From Corynebacterium incognita (GTDB taxonomy: Bacteria; Actinomycetota; Actinomycetes; Mycobacteriales; Mycobacteriaceae), in NCBI RefSeq assembly GCF_014217255.1, contig NZ_CP059404.1, forward strand, positions 1,984,001 through 2,048,000: a stretch of DNA of 64,000 nt, given 5' to 3'. The position numbers and the translations under genes were made by a program. Under the pieces are notes generated by a model. That model worked only from the letters and a program-made list of their open reading frames with translations, searched no databases and was not told where the DNA came from. Below are positions 23,001-33,200 of the stretch, one piece after another. Each line of letters starts with the position of its first letter. Within the stretch, counting starts at the first letter, position 1.

Positions 23001-23978
23001 TTAGGCTTCGCCCTCGAACAGGGTGGTCACGGAACCGTTTTCGAAGATCTCGTGGATCGTGCGTGCCAGCAGCGGCGCGATGGACAGCACGGTCAGATTG
23101 GACCAGCCCTCGGTGGACTGCGGCAGGGTGTCGGTGGTGATGACTTCCTCCGCGCCGCACTCGGACAGGCGCTCACGGGCCGGATCGGAGAACACGCCGT
23201 GGGTACAAGCGATGACCACGGACTTGGCGCCGGCTTCCTTGAGCACGCGGACCGCACCGGCGATGGTGCCACCGGTGTCAATCATGTCATCGAGCAGGAT
23301 GCAGTCCTTGCCCTCAACGTCGCCGACAACGCGGTTGGCTACAACCTGGTTGGCCACATCCACGCTGCGGGTCTTGTGTACGAACGCCATCGGCGCATCG
23401 CCCAAGTCGTTGGCCCACTTCTCGGCAACCTTCACGCGACCGGCGTCCGGGGACACCACGGTGAGGTTGTCCATGGAGTACTTGGATTTGATGTAGTCCG
23501 TGAGGATCGGCTGCGCGTGCATGTGATCCACCGGGCCGTCGAAGAAGCCCTGAATCTGATCCGTGTGCAGATCAACGCTAACGATGCGGTCCGCACCGGC
23601 GGTCTGCAGCAGGTCGGCGACCAGGCGGGCGGAAATGGGCTCACGGCCGCGGTGCTTCTTATCCTGGCGGGCGTACGGGTAGAACGGCAGGATCGCGGTG
23701 ATGCGCTTGGCGGAACCGCGCTTGAGCGCATCAATCATGATGAGCTGCTCCATCAGCCACTTGTTCAGCGGCTGGGTGTGCGACTGCATCACGAAGCAGT
23801 CCGCGCCACGCACGGACTCTTCGAAGCGGATGAAGATTTCGCCGTTGGCGAAATCACGCGCCGTGGTTTCTACGAGCTCAGTACCCAGTTCCTTGGCCAC
23901 TGCCGTTGCGAGTTCCGGGTGAGCACGCCCGGAAAACAGCATCATGTTCTTGTGGCTCTCGGTTACCTTGCCTGTCAT
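23001..23978 (-). CDS. prs: Ribose-phosphate pyrophosphokinase
   Basis: Makes PRPP from ribose 5-phosphate and ATP for nucleotide, His and Trp synthesis. The 325-residue protein has the N-terminal FSGRAHPELA, NGEIFIRFEESVRG, FPYARQDKKHRGREPIS, the PRPP-binding DLHTDQIQGFF, and the class-defining phosphoribosyl loop DDMIDTGGT. AAGAAGGG precedes ATG 23978. It follows glmU by 37 bp on the same strand, the same pairing as in many bacteria. Regulation is not visible. Confidence 0.96.
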   Translation of the reverse strand: MTGKVTESHKNMMLFSGRAHPELATAVAKELGTELVETTARDFANGEIFIRFEESVRGADCFVMQSHTQPLNKWLMEQLIMIDALKRGSAKRITAILPFYPYARQDKKHRGREPISARLVADLLQTAGADRIVSVDLHTDQIQGFFDGPVDHMHAQPILTDYIKSKYSMDNLTVVSPDAGRVKVAEKWANDLGDAPMAFVHKTRSVDVANQVVANRVVGDVEGKDCILLDDMIDTGGTIAGAVRVLKEAGAKSVVIACTHGVFSDPARERLSECGAEEVITTDTLPQSTEGWSNLTVLSIAPLLARTIHEIFENGSVTTLFEGEA

Positions 23979-24015
23979 GCGATGTGAGGACCCTTCTTGA
24001 TATGTGGGGTGTTGA

Positions 24016-25452
24016 CTATTCGCTGGCCTTCTCAGCAGCTTCTGCAGCCGGAGTGCCGGGGCGCTTCTTTACGACCCAGCCTTCGATGTTGCGCTGCTTC
24101 CCGCCAGAGACGGCGAGTGCTCCCGGAGGAACATCGTCCTTAATCACTGTACCCGCACCCGAGTACGCGCCATCACCGACGGTGACCGGCGCGATGAACA
24201 TCGTGTCCGATCCGGTGCGCACGTGACTGCCGATGGTGGTGTGGTGCTTGTTCACACCGTCGTAGTTGACGAAGACGGAGGAGGCACCGATGTTGGAATG
24301 CTCACCCACGGTCGCATCGCCGATGTAGGTCAGGTGAGGAACCTTGGAACCGCGGCCAATCTTGGCGTTCTTGGCCTCCACGAAACCACCGAGCTTGCCC
24401 TCCTCGCCCACGATGGTCTTCGGGCGGATGTAGGTGAACGGGCCGACGTTGGCGTTAGTGCCGATGATGGAATCCTCGCCGTGGGTACGGATGACCTTCG
24501 CGCCCATGCCCACCTGCATGTTGGTCAAGGTGGTGTCCGGGCCGATTTCCGCGCCGTCCGCGATGGAGGTTGCGCCCCACAGCTGAGTGCCTGGGTGGAT
24601 GATGACGTCGCTGCCGATCGTGACGTTCACGCCGATCCAGGTGGACTCCGGATCCACGATCGTGGCGCCACCCAGCATGGCTGCCTCGACGGTGCGGCGG
24701 TTGAGCTCACGGCCGGCCTCTGCAAGTTGCACGCGGTTGTTCACGCCAGCAAGCTCGCGGGGATCGGCGGCCACGTGGGCGCGCACCGGGTGCCCAGCCT
24801 CGCGGGCGATAGACAGCACGTCGGTGAGGTAGAGCTCGCCCTGTGCGTTATTGGAATCCAGCTTGCCCAGCGCGTCGCGCAAGATGGCGCCATCGAAAGC
24901 GAAGACACCGGAGTTGACCTCACGGATCGCCTTCTGTGCGTCATCCGCGTCCTTCTGCTCCACGATGGCGGTGACGTCGCCGGAGGAGTCACGCACGATG
25001 CGGCCGTACCCGGTAGGGTCTTCCAGCTCCATGGACAGCACGGTGACGGCAGCGTCGGCTGCGACGTGCGCGTCAAACAGCCCGCGGATGGTCTCCGCGG
25101 TGAGAAGTGGGACGTCACCGTTGGTCACGATGACGGTGCCGGAGTAGTCCGGCAGCGGCTCCAGACCGCACTGGACAGCGTGGCCCGTACCATTTTGCTC
25201 TTCCTGGACCGCCTGCAGGACCTCGCGGTCCAGCTCAGCAGCAATCTGCTCTACGGCCGGCGAGACCTGGTCGCGCTGGTGGCCCACAACGGACACGATG
25301 TGCTCGGGGTCGATACCACCGGCGGCATGGAGAGCGTGGCCAAGCAGTGAGCGGCCACCGATCTCATGCAGCGTTTTCTGGGTGCTGGACTTCATACGGG
25401 TGCCCGCACCAGCGGCGAGGACGACAACTGCGCAAGGGGTCTGCTGTGCCAC
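24016..25452 (-). CDS. glmU: Bifunctional GlmU
   Basis: Glucosamine-1-phosphate acetyltransferase and N-acetylglucosamine-1-phosphate uridylyltransferase, giving UDP-GlcNAc for peptidoglycan and envelope glycans. The N-terminal pyrophosphorylase has [12 protein letters not shown]; the C-terminal left-handed beta-helix has hexapeptide repeats from about residue 260 ([15 protein letters not shown]) and the acetyl-CoA site near [18 protein letters not shown] Pro/Ala/Glu tail follows. GTG 25452 has AAGGAG upstream. Full length at 478 aa; cotranscribed with prs. Confidence 0.95.
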   Translation of the reverse strand: MAQQTPCAVVVLAAGAGTRMKSSTQKTLHEIGGRSLLGHALHAAGGIDPEHIVSVVGHQRDQVSPAVEQIAAELDREVLQAVQEEQNGTGHAVQCGLEPLPDYSGTVIVTNGDVPLLTAETIRGLFDAHVAADAAVTVLSMELEDPTGYGRIVRDSSGDVTAIVEQKDADDAQKAIREVNSGVFAFDGAILRDALGKLDSNNAQGELYLTDVLSIAREAGHPVRAHVAADPRELAGVNNRVQLAEAGRELNRRTVEAAMLGGATIVDPESTWIGVNVTIGSDVIIHPGTQLWGATSIADGAEIGPDTTLTNMQVGMGAKVIRTHGEDSIIGTNANVGPFTYIRPKTIVGEEGKLGGFVEAKNAKIGRGSKVPHLTYIGDATVGEHSNIGASSVFVNYDGVNKHHTTIGSHVRTGSDTMFIAPVTVGDGAYSGAGTVIKDDVPPGALAVSGGKQRNIEGWVVKKRPGTPAAEAAEKASE

Positions 25453-25575
25453 GAGGGAGGAACTCCTTAAAAATCGATTGTGTTACATCACAAATCATCG
25501 TTTGTTCGCGTTCCAGCATAACGGTCTACCCGGACATGAGGGTGGTGACGGCGAAAATCCAGTTGCACTCACGTC

Positions 25576-26826
25576 TCATGGGGTCTGCTGTGCGGGCGCA
25601 GAGACTTCGCGCAACCGGGCCGCGCGCCAGACTCCCACCAAGCCGGTGAGAGCAAGGAACAGCAGTGCAACCTCGGTGCCGATGAGAGCAATTAAGGAAG
25701 AGATGCCGCCCACGAGCAGCAGGATGATCCCCATCATGGTGTTCGCCGCGCCCACGTACTGGGTGCGCTGATCACCTTCGGCCATGTCCACCACGTAGGT
25801 CTTGCGTCCCACGCGGACTGCCGTGTGGGCGAGCGTCACACCGAAGAACGCCACTGGGAAAGCCCACGCCGTCACCCCGTCTGGCGCCCACTGGGCGCAG
25901 GCCAACGCCGCCAGGATCACCAGGGATGCCACCAGTGCGCCGTAGGCCATGACGTTCTTGGACGAGCGATCTGACATCGCGCCGGAGATGCGGCCGCCCA
26001 CCAACGAGGCCAAGCCGGAGGCAATGACGAAGGCGCCGAGGCCGCTGAAGTCCTGCCCGCGCGCGGACGCCAAGGACACGATAAAGGACGTCGACAAGGC
26101 GCTGACCAGCAGCAGGGAACGGACGATGACGAACTCGCGGAAGTTGGCGTCGTCAGTAAACAGCGTCCAGGTGTCCTCCCACCAGGACTTGTTGGTGCCC
26201 TGCGGTTCAACGTCTGATTCCGGCTCGATGATTCCGCTAAAAGACACCGCGGACGCCACCCAGGCGGCGGCTCCCAGGAAAATCAGCGCAGCCAATGCCC
26301 AGCGGGGTAGGGGCTGCGGGGACAGCGCCAGGCCTACACCGACGGCCAAGGTGGCGAGCCCGCCGAGCGAGGTGGCGCGGCCAGAAACTCGGCCGCGGCG
26401 GCCCTTGGAAATCGTCCTGCCTTGGACGTCTTTCGACGCGATGGAACTCAGCGCGCGAAACAGTGACAACACCGCAAGCAGAAGGAGGATGGTGACGCCG
26501 AGGGCGACGCCGTCGACAAGCAACGCCGCCACGCCCATGCCCGCCGCCGCGGCAGCCTGACCGTAGGACGCCAACAGCCATAGCTTCTTTCGGGAGGACT
26601 GGGTGGTCACCCACGGGGTGAGCGCGGCCTGCGGGAGCATGGAGCCGGACTCGCGCAGCGGGACCAGCCAGCCGATGAAGAACGCCGGCACGCCGGCCGT
26701 CTGGAACAGCCAGGGCAGCACCGTCTTTGCAGCAACGATCTGGTCTGCTAGGTTGAGCAGACCGTTCGACCACACAAAGCGGCGGGCATTGTGGGCTTCG
26801 TTCGGGGGAGCCGGATTCTGTGCCAT
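25576..26826 (-). CDS. MFS transporter
   Basis: A 416-residue major facilitator protein with about 12 helices. The loop between helices 2 and 3 is replaced by WVTTQSSRKKLW, and SGAMSDRSSKNVM marks the equivalent loop in the second half. A longer cytoplasmic loop (ESDVEPQGTNKSWWEDTW) separates the halves. The substrate is unknown. TAAGAT lies seven bases before the ATG, a leaderless start. It is divergent from the multicopper oxidase gene, which might hint at a metal-related role, but no motif supports that. Confidence 0.8.
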   Translation of the reverse strand: MAQNPAPPNEAHNARRFVWSNGLLNLADQIVAAKTVLPWLFQTAGVPAFFIGWLVPLRESGSMLPQAALTPWVTTQSSRKKLWLLASYGQAAAAAGMGVAALLVDGVALGVTILLLLAVLSLFRALSSIASKDVQGRTISKGRRGRVSGRATSLGGLATLAVGVGLALSPQPLPRWALAALIFLGAAAWVASAVSFSGIIEPESDVEPQGTNKSWWEDTWTLFTDDANFREFVIVRSLLLVSALSTSFIVSLASARGQDFSGLGAFVIASGLASLVGGRISGAMSDRSSKNVMAYGALVASLVILAALACAQWAPDGVTAWAFPVAFFGVTLAHTAVRVGRKTYVVDMAEGDQRTQYVGAANTMMGIILLLVGGISSLIALIGTEVALLFLALTGLVGVWRAARLREVSAPAQQTP

Positions 26827-26920
26827 GCCAACAATCTTATGCGCAGGTGTTGGCCCACCCCGAGATGAGCGCGACCTTACTCACAGGATCAAACTTTTCA
26901 TTGATGTCGCGGGATACCAT

Positions 26921-26946
26921 AGCCTTGATATGGAGCCTTGACATGG
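26921..26946. repeat. 13-bp tandem repeat before multicopper oxidase gene
   Basis: AGCCTTGATATGG and AGCCTTGACATGG lie head to tail with one mismatch; a third partial copy, GCCTTGAT, follows at 26965-26972. They are 54-79 bp upstream of the oxidase start codon. Direct repeats of about this period are typical response-regulator sites, so a metal-responsive operator is possible. Confidence 0.45.
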
Positions 26947-26999
26947 CCCTAAGTTCCCAATATCGCCTTGATGATCGCCACCCGTAGGAAGGACCCCCT

Positions 27000-28703
27000 G
27001 TGACCGCGCCCCACAACACCCAACCCCGCCGCTTCGACCGCAGGACCTTCTTCCGCGGCGCACTCTTCGTGGGGCTGGGCGCCACCGCCGCGGCGACGGT
27101 GGCATCCTGTTCGGACTCCGCATCCGACAAGGCACAGCGCACCCAACCCGCACCGCGTGGGGCAGACGCCCCGGCCCGTGCCCTGCCTATCCCGCCGCTT
27201 GAGGAAGGCACTAAGAAGGGCACTTCACGCACCATCATGCTGACCGCAGCCGCGTCCACCGCGGAGATTGTGGCCGGAACTCAGACCAAGACCTGGGGTT
27301 TCAGCGCCGACTTCCTGGGGCCTACGCTGCGGGCGAAGCGTGGGGAAAAGGTTAAGATCTCCGTCACCAACGATCTGGATGAGATGACCACGGTGCACTG
27401 GCACGGCATGAAACTGCCCGCCAAGGCCGACGGTGGCCCGCACACCCCGATTGAGCCGGGGAAGACCTGGGACGCGGAATTTACCGTGGACCAGCCAGCT
27501 GCCACGGTGTGGTACCACCCGCACCCGCATGAGCGGACCGCGCTGCATTGCTACCGCGGCCTGGCCGGAATGTTCATCGTGGACGACGAGGTGGAAGAAA
27601 AGTTGGACCTGCCACGCGAGTACGGCGTGGACGACATCCCCGTCGTGGTGGTGGACGCGAAGTTCACCGATGATGGACAGCTGGACGAGACCACCGATCC
27701 CACCTTCGGTCTCAAAGGCACCACGCCGCTTGTTAACGGCATTACGAACCCGGAGCTGACCGCGAAGTCCACGCGCCTGCGCCTGCGCCTGCTCAACGGC
27801 GCGGGCATGCGGTTTTATACCTTTGCGTTGTCCAATGGGGCACCGCTGCAGATCATCGCCACCGACTCCGGGCTTCTCGACGCCCCCGTGGAAGCCGACG
27901 AGGTCCTCATGGGTCCGGGCGAGCGCGTGGAAGTGGTCATCGACCTCACACCAGGCGAGGACGTTACGCTGCGCTCGGTGGCCCGCGACGACAACTTCGG
28001 AATCCCGGAACCAGAAGGCGCCGCGGCGGAACAAGCGACGGGCGATTTCGGCTTCCGCGACGAGTTCGACATCCTACGCATCAAAGTCCCCGCCGAGCTC
28101 AAGGCGCCAGAAAAGCCATTGCCTGCGAAGCTCGACCCTGCCGCGGCGGACGTTCCAGCGGCCGACGGGCTCAAGCAGCGCGACTTCGTGCTCAACACCT
28201 TCATGATCAACGGCGAGCACATGGATATGAACCGAGTGGACGTGGTCATCGACCACAAGAAGCCGGAAATCTGGACCGTGACGAATGAGAACGCGGACTG
28301 GCCACACAACTTCCACATCCATAACTGCCGCTTCAAGGTGCTAGAACTCAACCAGGTGGGTACGGATGTCAACGTGCCCACCATCGGTTGGAAAGACACC
28401 GTGGACCTGCCGCCGAAGTCCACCGCGAAGCTCCTCGTGGACTTTGCTTGGCACCCCGATCCGAAGATTCCGTATATGTTCCACTGCCACATGCTGTTGC
28501 ACGAGGACAAGGGCATGATGGGGCAGTTCGTCATGGTGGAACCCGGCGATGAACCGGCACTACCGACCCTCGAGCACGGGGCGCATGGCGGCCACTCCGG
28601 TCACGGCACCGACTCTGGAAACGGCGACGCCGCCGGTGCGGGTGCAACCGGCGGCGCGAAAGGTAACCCGGGCGGGCATCAGAAGAACCTGAGTGTGGAG
28701 TAG
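27000..28703 (+). CDS. Tat-exported multicopper oxidase (CopO/CueO-like)
   Basis: Periplasmic laccase-type enzyme of 567 aa, expected to oxidise Cu(I) and protect the envelope from copper. Export is by Tat: RRTFFRG at 14-20, hydrophobic helix, then VASC with C37 as a possible lipid anchor. Copper ligands are HWHG (133-136), WYHPHPH (171-177), PHNFHIH, and HCHMLLHEDKGM with C496, H501 and M506 for the type 1 site. The C-terminus is His/Gly-rich (EHGAHGGHSGHG). GTG 27000 has AGGAAGGA upstream. C. glutamicum has a similar copper oxidase, CopO, in the same neighbourhood. No copper two-component genes are in this window. Confidence 0.9.
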   Translation: MTAPHNTQPRRFDRRTFFRGALFVGLGATAAATVASCSDSASDKAQRTQPAPRGADAPARALPIPPLEEGTKKGTSRTIMLTAAASTAEIVAGTQTKTWGFSADFLGPTLRAKRGEKVKISVTNDLDEMTTVHWHGMKLPAKADGGPHTPIEPGKTWDAEFTVDQPAATVWYHPHPHERTALHCYRGLAGMFIVDDEVEEKLDLPREYGVDDIPVVVVDAKFTDDGQLDETTDPTFGLKGTTPLVNGITNPELTAKSTRLRLRLLNGAGMRFYTFALSNGAPLQIIATDSGLLDAPVEADEVLMGPGERVEVVIDLTPGEDVTLRSVARDDNFGIPEPEGAAAEQATGDFGFRDEFDILRIKVPAELKAPEKPLPAKLDPAAADVPAADGLKQRDFVLNTFMINGEHMDMNRVDVVIDHKKPEIWTVTNENADWPHNFHIHNCRFKVLELNQVGTDVNVPTIGWKDTVDLPPKSTAKLLVDFAWHPDPKIPYMFHCHMLLHEDKGMMGQFVMVEPGDEPALPTLEHGAHGGHSGHGTDSGNGDAAGAGATGGAKGNPGGHQKNLSVE

Positions 28704-28738
28704 CCCGACTTGTAGTCTGGGACGGCTCCTACCAGGGG

Positions 28739-29320
28739 CTAGTACATGTACACGGTGGCGTTGTTTCCACCCTTGCAAGTGATGAGGCGGCCGTTCTTGC
28801 CACACTTCATGGTGTAGGTCTTGCCGGTCGCCGGGCTCGTGGCGCGGACGACTGGCTTAAGGGAGTTGCGGACGTTGTCTTCGGTGGGATTGAGGCCCTT
28901 GATCTGCTTGCTCATCACGGCCTTGGAGAATCCGCAGGAGGTGTTCGGACCCGCGGCGATCATGGACAGGCCGTAGCCGTCACCGTAGACGCACACGCGG
29001 GCCTTCTGTCCGCGGATGGTGATGGTGTCGCCCTTGCTTGCCCCGGCGAGCAGCTGGCGCATGATGGGATCGCGGCGCGAACCGTCGTAGCGGGAACCCT
29101 TGCTTGGAGCGGAGGGGCGCTTGGTCACGGGCTTCGGCGCTCTTTTTTTAGGCGCGGCGCCGGGCAGGAAGGAATTGATGAAACGCGTGGCGTCAGCGGT
29201 GGCCTTCTCCACGGCGTAGGACGAGGACTGCAGGGGATCGATAGCGGCGGCCTGGGGGACGGACAGGGCGGTTGTGGTGGCGATGGCTACTGAAGTCAGG
29301 ATGCGGCGAAAAGTAGGCAT
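28739..29320 (-). CDS. Secreted protein of unknown function
   Basis: A 193-residue exported protein. A Sec signal peptide ends PQAAA near residue 26. A basic, Pro/Lys/Ser-rich linker (about 55-80) leads to a C-terminal domain with four cysteines (VCVYG, TSCGFSKAV, MKCGKNG, ITCKGG) that could form two disulfides. I do not recognise the family. It converges on the multicopper oxidase gene and is followed upstream by tRNA-Gln. Confidence 0.7.
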   Translation of the reverse strand: MPTFRRILTSVAIATTTALSVPQAAAIDPLQSSSYAVEKATADATRFINSFLPGAAPKKRAPKPVTKRPSAPSKGSRYDGSRRDPIMRQLLAGASKGDTITIRGQKARVCVYGDGYGLSMIAAGPNTSCGFSKAVMSKQIKGLNPTEDNVRNSLKPVVRATSPATGKTYTMKCGKNGRLITCKGGNNATVYMY

Positions 29321-29425
29321 ATTTCAAACATAATTGACTGGGGGCAGTGGCGCTAGGAGAGTGCAGAGGCCTGCCGAGAGGTGCGCGGAAAAGCTCGGCG
29401 AAAAACGCGCAGGAAAAATGAAAAG

Positions 29426-29496
29426 CTTCCCCACCAGGACTCGAACCTGGAATGACGGTACCAAAAACCGTAGTGTTGCCATTACACCATGGGGAA
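29426..29496 (-). tRNA. tRNA-Gln(UUG)
   Basis: A cloverleaf folds on the minus strand. The acceptor stem is TTCCCCA/TGGGGAA with the U1-A72 pair and G73 typical of tRNA-Gln. Anticodon arm ACGGT-TTTTGGT-ACCGT gives anticodon TTG. The T arm CAGG(T)TTCGAGTCCTG is intact. CCA is not encoded. Confidence 0.93.
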
Positions 29497-29575
29497 TTGC
29501 GCGAGCGCCCGTCTATCTTAACCGACGAGAGCCCGCGAGTAATAAATGGGGCGGGTGCGGGTTAAACTGGCAGCC

Positions 29576-30277
29576 ATGGTTCAAAAGCGGATGACCGGGC
29601 AGATGCGCCGCGAGCAGCTCATCGAAGTGGGGCGCGCGGCTTTTGCCGAGCTTGGCTTCGACGGCGCAGGCGTGGAGGAGATCGCGCACCGCGCAGGGGT
29701 ATCCAAGCCTGTGGTGTACGAGCACTTCGGCGGCAAGGAAGGCCTGTACGCCGTGGTCATTGACCGGGAGATGCGGGCGCTGGAAGACGTGGTGATGGAA
29801 GCGCTCGTGAGCGGTTCCTGGAAGCAGCGCATCGAGAAAGCCGCGCTGGCCCTGCTGACCTACGTGGATGAGCAAACCGACGGTTTCGTCATCTTGGTGC
29901 GAGATTCCAAGCGGGGGACCGAGCGCAGCTACTCCACGTTGCTCAACGCTGCAGTCAACGAGGTGTCGTATATCCTCGCCGAGGCCTTTGAACACCGCGG
30001 GCTGGACGCGGCCTTGGCACCGCTGTACGCACAGGCGCTCGTCGGCATGGTGGCCAATACCGCGCAGTGGTGGCTGGACGTACGCAGCCCCGCCAAGGAA
30101 GAAGTAGCCGCACACATCGTGAACCTGTCGTGGCACGGACTACGGGGCCTGCAGCAGCAGCCGAAACTCAGCGCTTTCGACTCGGACACGTTGCCGGGAA
30201 CGGCACCAGACAGCGCGCCGGAGGCTGAACCCGCTCCCGCACCGCCAGCAGCACCAGTAAAGGATGAAACGAACTAA
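29576..30277 (+). CDS. TetR-family regulator upstream of mfd
   Basis: A 233-residue DNA-binding protein. The helix-turn-helix is GVEEIAHRAGVSKPVVYEHFGGKEGLY (about 32-58). The last 35 residues are an acidic, Pro/Ala-rich tail (PDSAPEAEPAPAPPAAP) likely disordered. ATG 29576 follows TAAACT by seven bases, so the mRNA is leaderless. Its stop is two bases before the mfd start, so it shares a transcript with mfd. The target is unknown; regulators at this place are conserved in relatives, but a link to repair is not shown. Confidence 0.82.
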   Translation: MVQKRMTGQMRREQLIEVGRAAFAELGFDGAGVEEIAHRAGVSKPVVYEHFGGKEGLYAVVIDREMRALEDVVMEALVSGSWKQRIEKAALALLTYVDEQTDGFVILVRDSKRGTERSYSTLLNAAVNEVSYILAEAFEHRGLDAALAPLYAQALVGMVANTAQWWLDVRSPAKEEVAAHIVNLSWHGLRGLQQQPKLSAFDSDTLPGTAPDSAPEAEPAPAPPAAPVKDETN

Positions 30278-30279
30278 GC

Positions 30280-33200
30280 ATGGCTGACAAGATGGCCGAT
30301 AAACAGGACTCCCGTACCACCGCACCGATGCTGGCGGGCCTGCTCAACATTGCCGCCACTGATCCGAAGCTTAAAGGCTTGCTCGCCAACGTGGGCGAGC
30401 CGGAGCTGCACATCACCGGCATCGACCAGGCGCGGCCGTGGGCGATTGGTGCGCTGGCACAGCGTGCGCCCGTCCTAGTGGTGACCGCCACCGGGCGCGA
30501 GGCCGAGGATCTCACCGCGGAGCTCCAAGCCATGGTGGGCGACAAGGCCGCGTTCTTCCCCTCGTGGGAGACGTTGCCGCACGAGCGGCTGAGCCCCGGC
30601 GTAGACATCGTGGGCCGCCGTGCGCAGGTGCTTGAGCGCCTGGAGCGTGACGACGTCCGCGTCATCGTCACCGCCGCGCGCGGTGTCGCGCAACCGCTAT
30701 TGCGCGAGGTGCCGGGCCGTGAGCCGGTCGTCGTCCGCGAAGGCGGGGAGTACGACTTCACCGAGCTCGTAGAAGGGCTAAATTTCCGCGGCTACAAGCA
30801 CGTGGACATGGTTGCCAAACGCGGCGAGTTTGCCACCCGCGGCGGCATCGTGGACGTTTTTCCCACCGCCATGGACTATCCGGTCCGCGTGGAGTTGTGG
30901 GGCGACGAGGTCACTGACATTCGTCAGTTCTCCGTCGCCGACCAACGTGCCATTGTGGAGGTTGCCATCTCGGAGGTGCGCTGCCACCCGGCACGCGAGC
31001 TCCCCATCACTGATTCCGTGGCCGCCCGCGCCGCGGAATTGACCACCAAACACCCGGGCAACGCGGCGCTTGTGGAGCTGCTCACCAAGGTTGCGGAGAA
31101 GATCCCTGCTGACGGCATGGAGGCGCTGCTGCCGGTCCTTGCGGATTCCCAGTTGGTGATGCTCACCGAGTTCTTGCCTGCCGACGCCCACGTGCTCCTC
31201 GTCGCCCCGGAAAAGATCCGGCGCCGCATCGACGACCTCGTGACCACCGACACCGAGTTCTTGGAGGCCGGCTGGGAGGCCGCCGCCATGGGGGCGGACG
31301 GTCCGCTTGCCGTCGAGGGCCTTGACGTGGAGGCGTCGAGCTACCGCTCCTATGACGCCCTCGAAGTAGGCGTCCGCAAGTCCGGGCATCCCTGGTGGAC
31401 CTTCGCACCGCCCGGCATGATGCAGGGTGACGAGGACAAGTCCCTGCCGCTTGAGTTCGAGCCCGGCCCCACCCCGCGCGGTGATCTCAAGGAGATTGAG
31501 GTCATGATGGCCCAGCTCCTGGCGCACACCACGGCGGGCGGGCGCGCAGCGTTCATCGCCCCTAACCAGGGCGCCATCAAGCGCATGGTGGAACGCTTTG
31601 CTGAGCAGGGGATCCGCGCTAAGGTGGCCACCCCGGCCTGGGAGCCTTCGCCTGGCGAGGTCACCTTGTACCAGGCGTTGAGCCACGCGGGCTTGGTTTT
31701 TCCGAAGGTCCGCAAGCTGAAAGACGCCGACGCTCTGCCGCTCGTGGTCATCACCGAAACCGATCTCACCGGCAACCGTGTCTCAGACATCGCGGGCGCT
31801 AAACGCCGCCCCGCCAAGCGCCGCAACCGGGTGGATCCGCTCGCGCTCAAAACCGGTGACTTCGTGGTGCACGAAACCCATGGCATCGGGCGCTTCCTCA
31901 AGATGGCGGAGCGCACCATCCAGGCAGGTGATGAGACGTCGCGGCGCGAATACGTGGTGCTCGAATACGCCGCTAGCAAGCGCGGCCAGCCCGCCGACCA
32001 GCTCTGGGTTCCCATGGATTCGTTGGACTTGCTGTCCAAGTACACCGGCGGCGAGTCCCCGACGCTGTCCAAGATGGGCGGCTCGGACTGGAAGAACACC
32101 AAGAAGAAGGCGCGCGCCGCCGTGCGCGAAATCGCCGGCGAACTCGTGGAGCTCTACGCCAAGCGGCAGTCCGCGCCGGGGCACGCCTTCGCCTCCGATA
32201 CTCCGTGGCAGGCGGAGATGGAGGACAACTTCCCCTTCGTCGAGACCGAGGACCAAATGCTGGCCATCGACGCGGTGAAACAAGACATGGAGTCCACCGT
32301 TCCCATGGACCGCGTCGTGGTTGGCGACGTCGGCTACGGCAAGACCGAAGTGGCGGTGCGCGCGGCCTTCAAGGCAGTGCAGGACGGCATGCAAGTGGCC
32401 GTGCTGGTGCCCACCACCTTGCTGGCACAGCAACACTTTGACACGTTTAGCGAGCGCATGCAGGGATTCCCCGTCAACATCCGGGTGCTCTCGCGCTTTA
32501 CATCCACGAAGGATGCCAAGGAGATCCTTCACGGTCTGGCAGACGGCACGGTAGACGTCGTCGTCGGCACGCACCGTCTCCTCCAAACCGGGGTGCAGTG
32601 GAAGAACCTGGGCCTCATCGTGGTGGATGAGGAGCAGCGCTTCGGCGTGGAGCACAAGGAGCACATCAAGGCACTGAAGGCCTCAGTGGACGTGCTCACC
32701 ATGTCGGCGACTCCGATCCCCCGTACCTTGGAGATGTCCATGGCGGGTATCCGCGAGATGTCCACCATCCTCACCCCACCGGAGGACCGCCACCCCGTGC
32801 TGACGTACGTCGGCGCCTACGAGGACAAGCAGGTGGCCGCCGCGATTCGGCGCGAGCTGCTCCGCGATGGCCAAACCTTCTTCATCCACAACAAGGTGGC
32901 GGATATTGAGAAGAAGGCCCGCGAACTGCGCGACCTGGTACCGGAGGCCCGCATCGTGGTGGCGCACGGTCAGATGAGCGAGGACTTGCTGGAAAAGACC
33001 GTCCAGGGATTCTGGGACCGCGAATACGACGTGTTGGTCTGCACCACCATCGTAGAAACCGGTCTGGACATCGCCAACGCCAACACACTCATCGTCGAAA
33101 ACGCCCACCACATGGGCCTGTCTCAGCTGCACCAGCTGCGCGGGCGCGTGGGCCGTTCCCGCGAGCGCGGCTACGCCTACTTCCTGTACCCGAAGGGGGC

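Noticed and set aside
25483..25498. GlxR (cAMP receptor)-like site TTGTGTTACATCACAA upstream of glmU
   Set aside because: The half-sites are symmetric but the spacing is two bases shorter than the TGTGA-N6-TCACA consensus.
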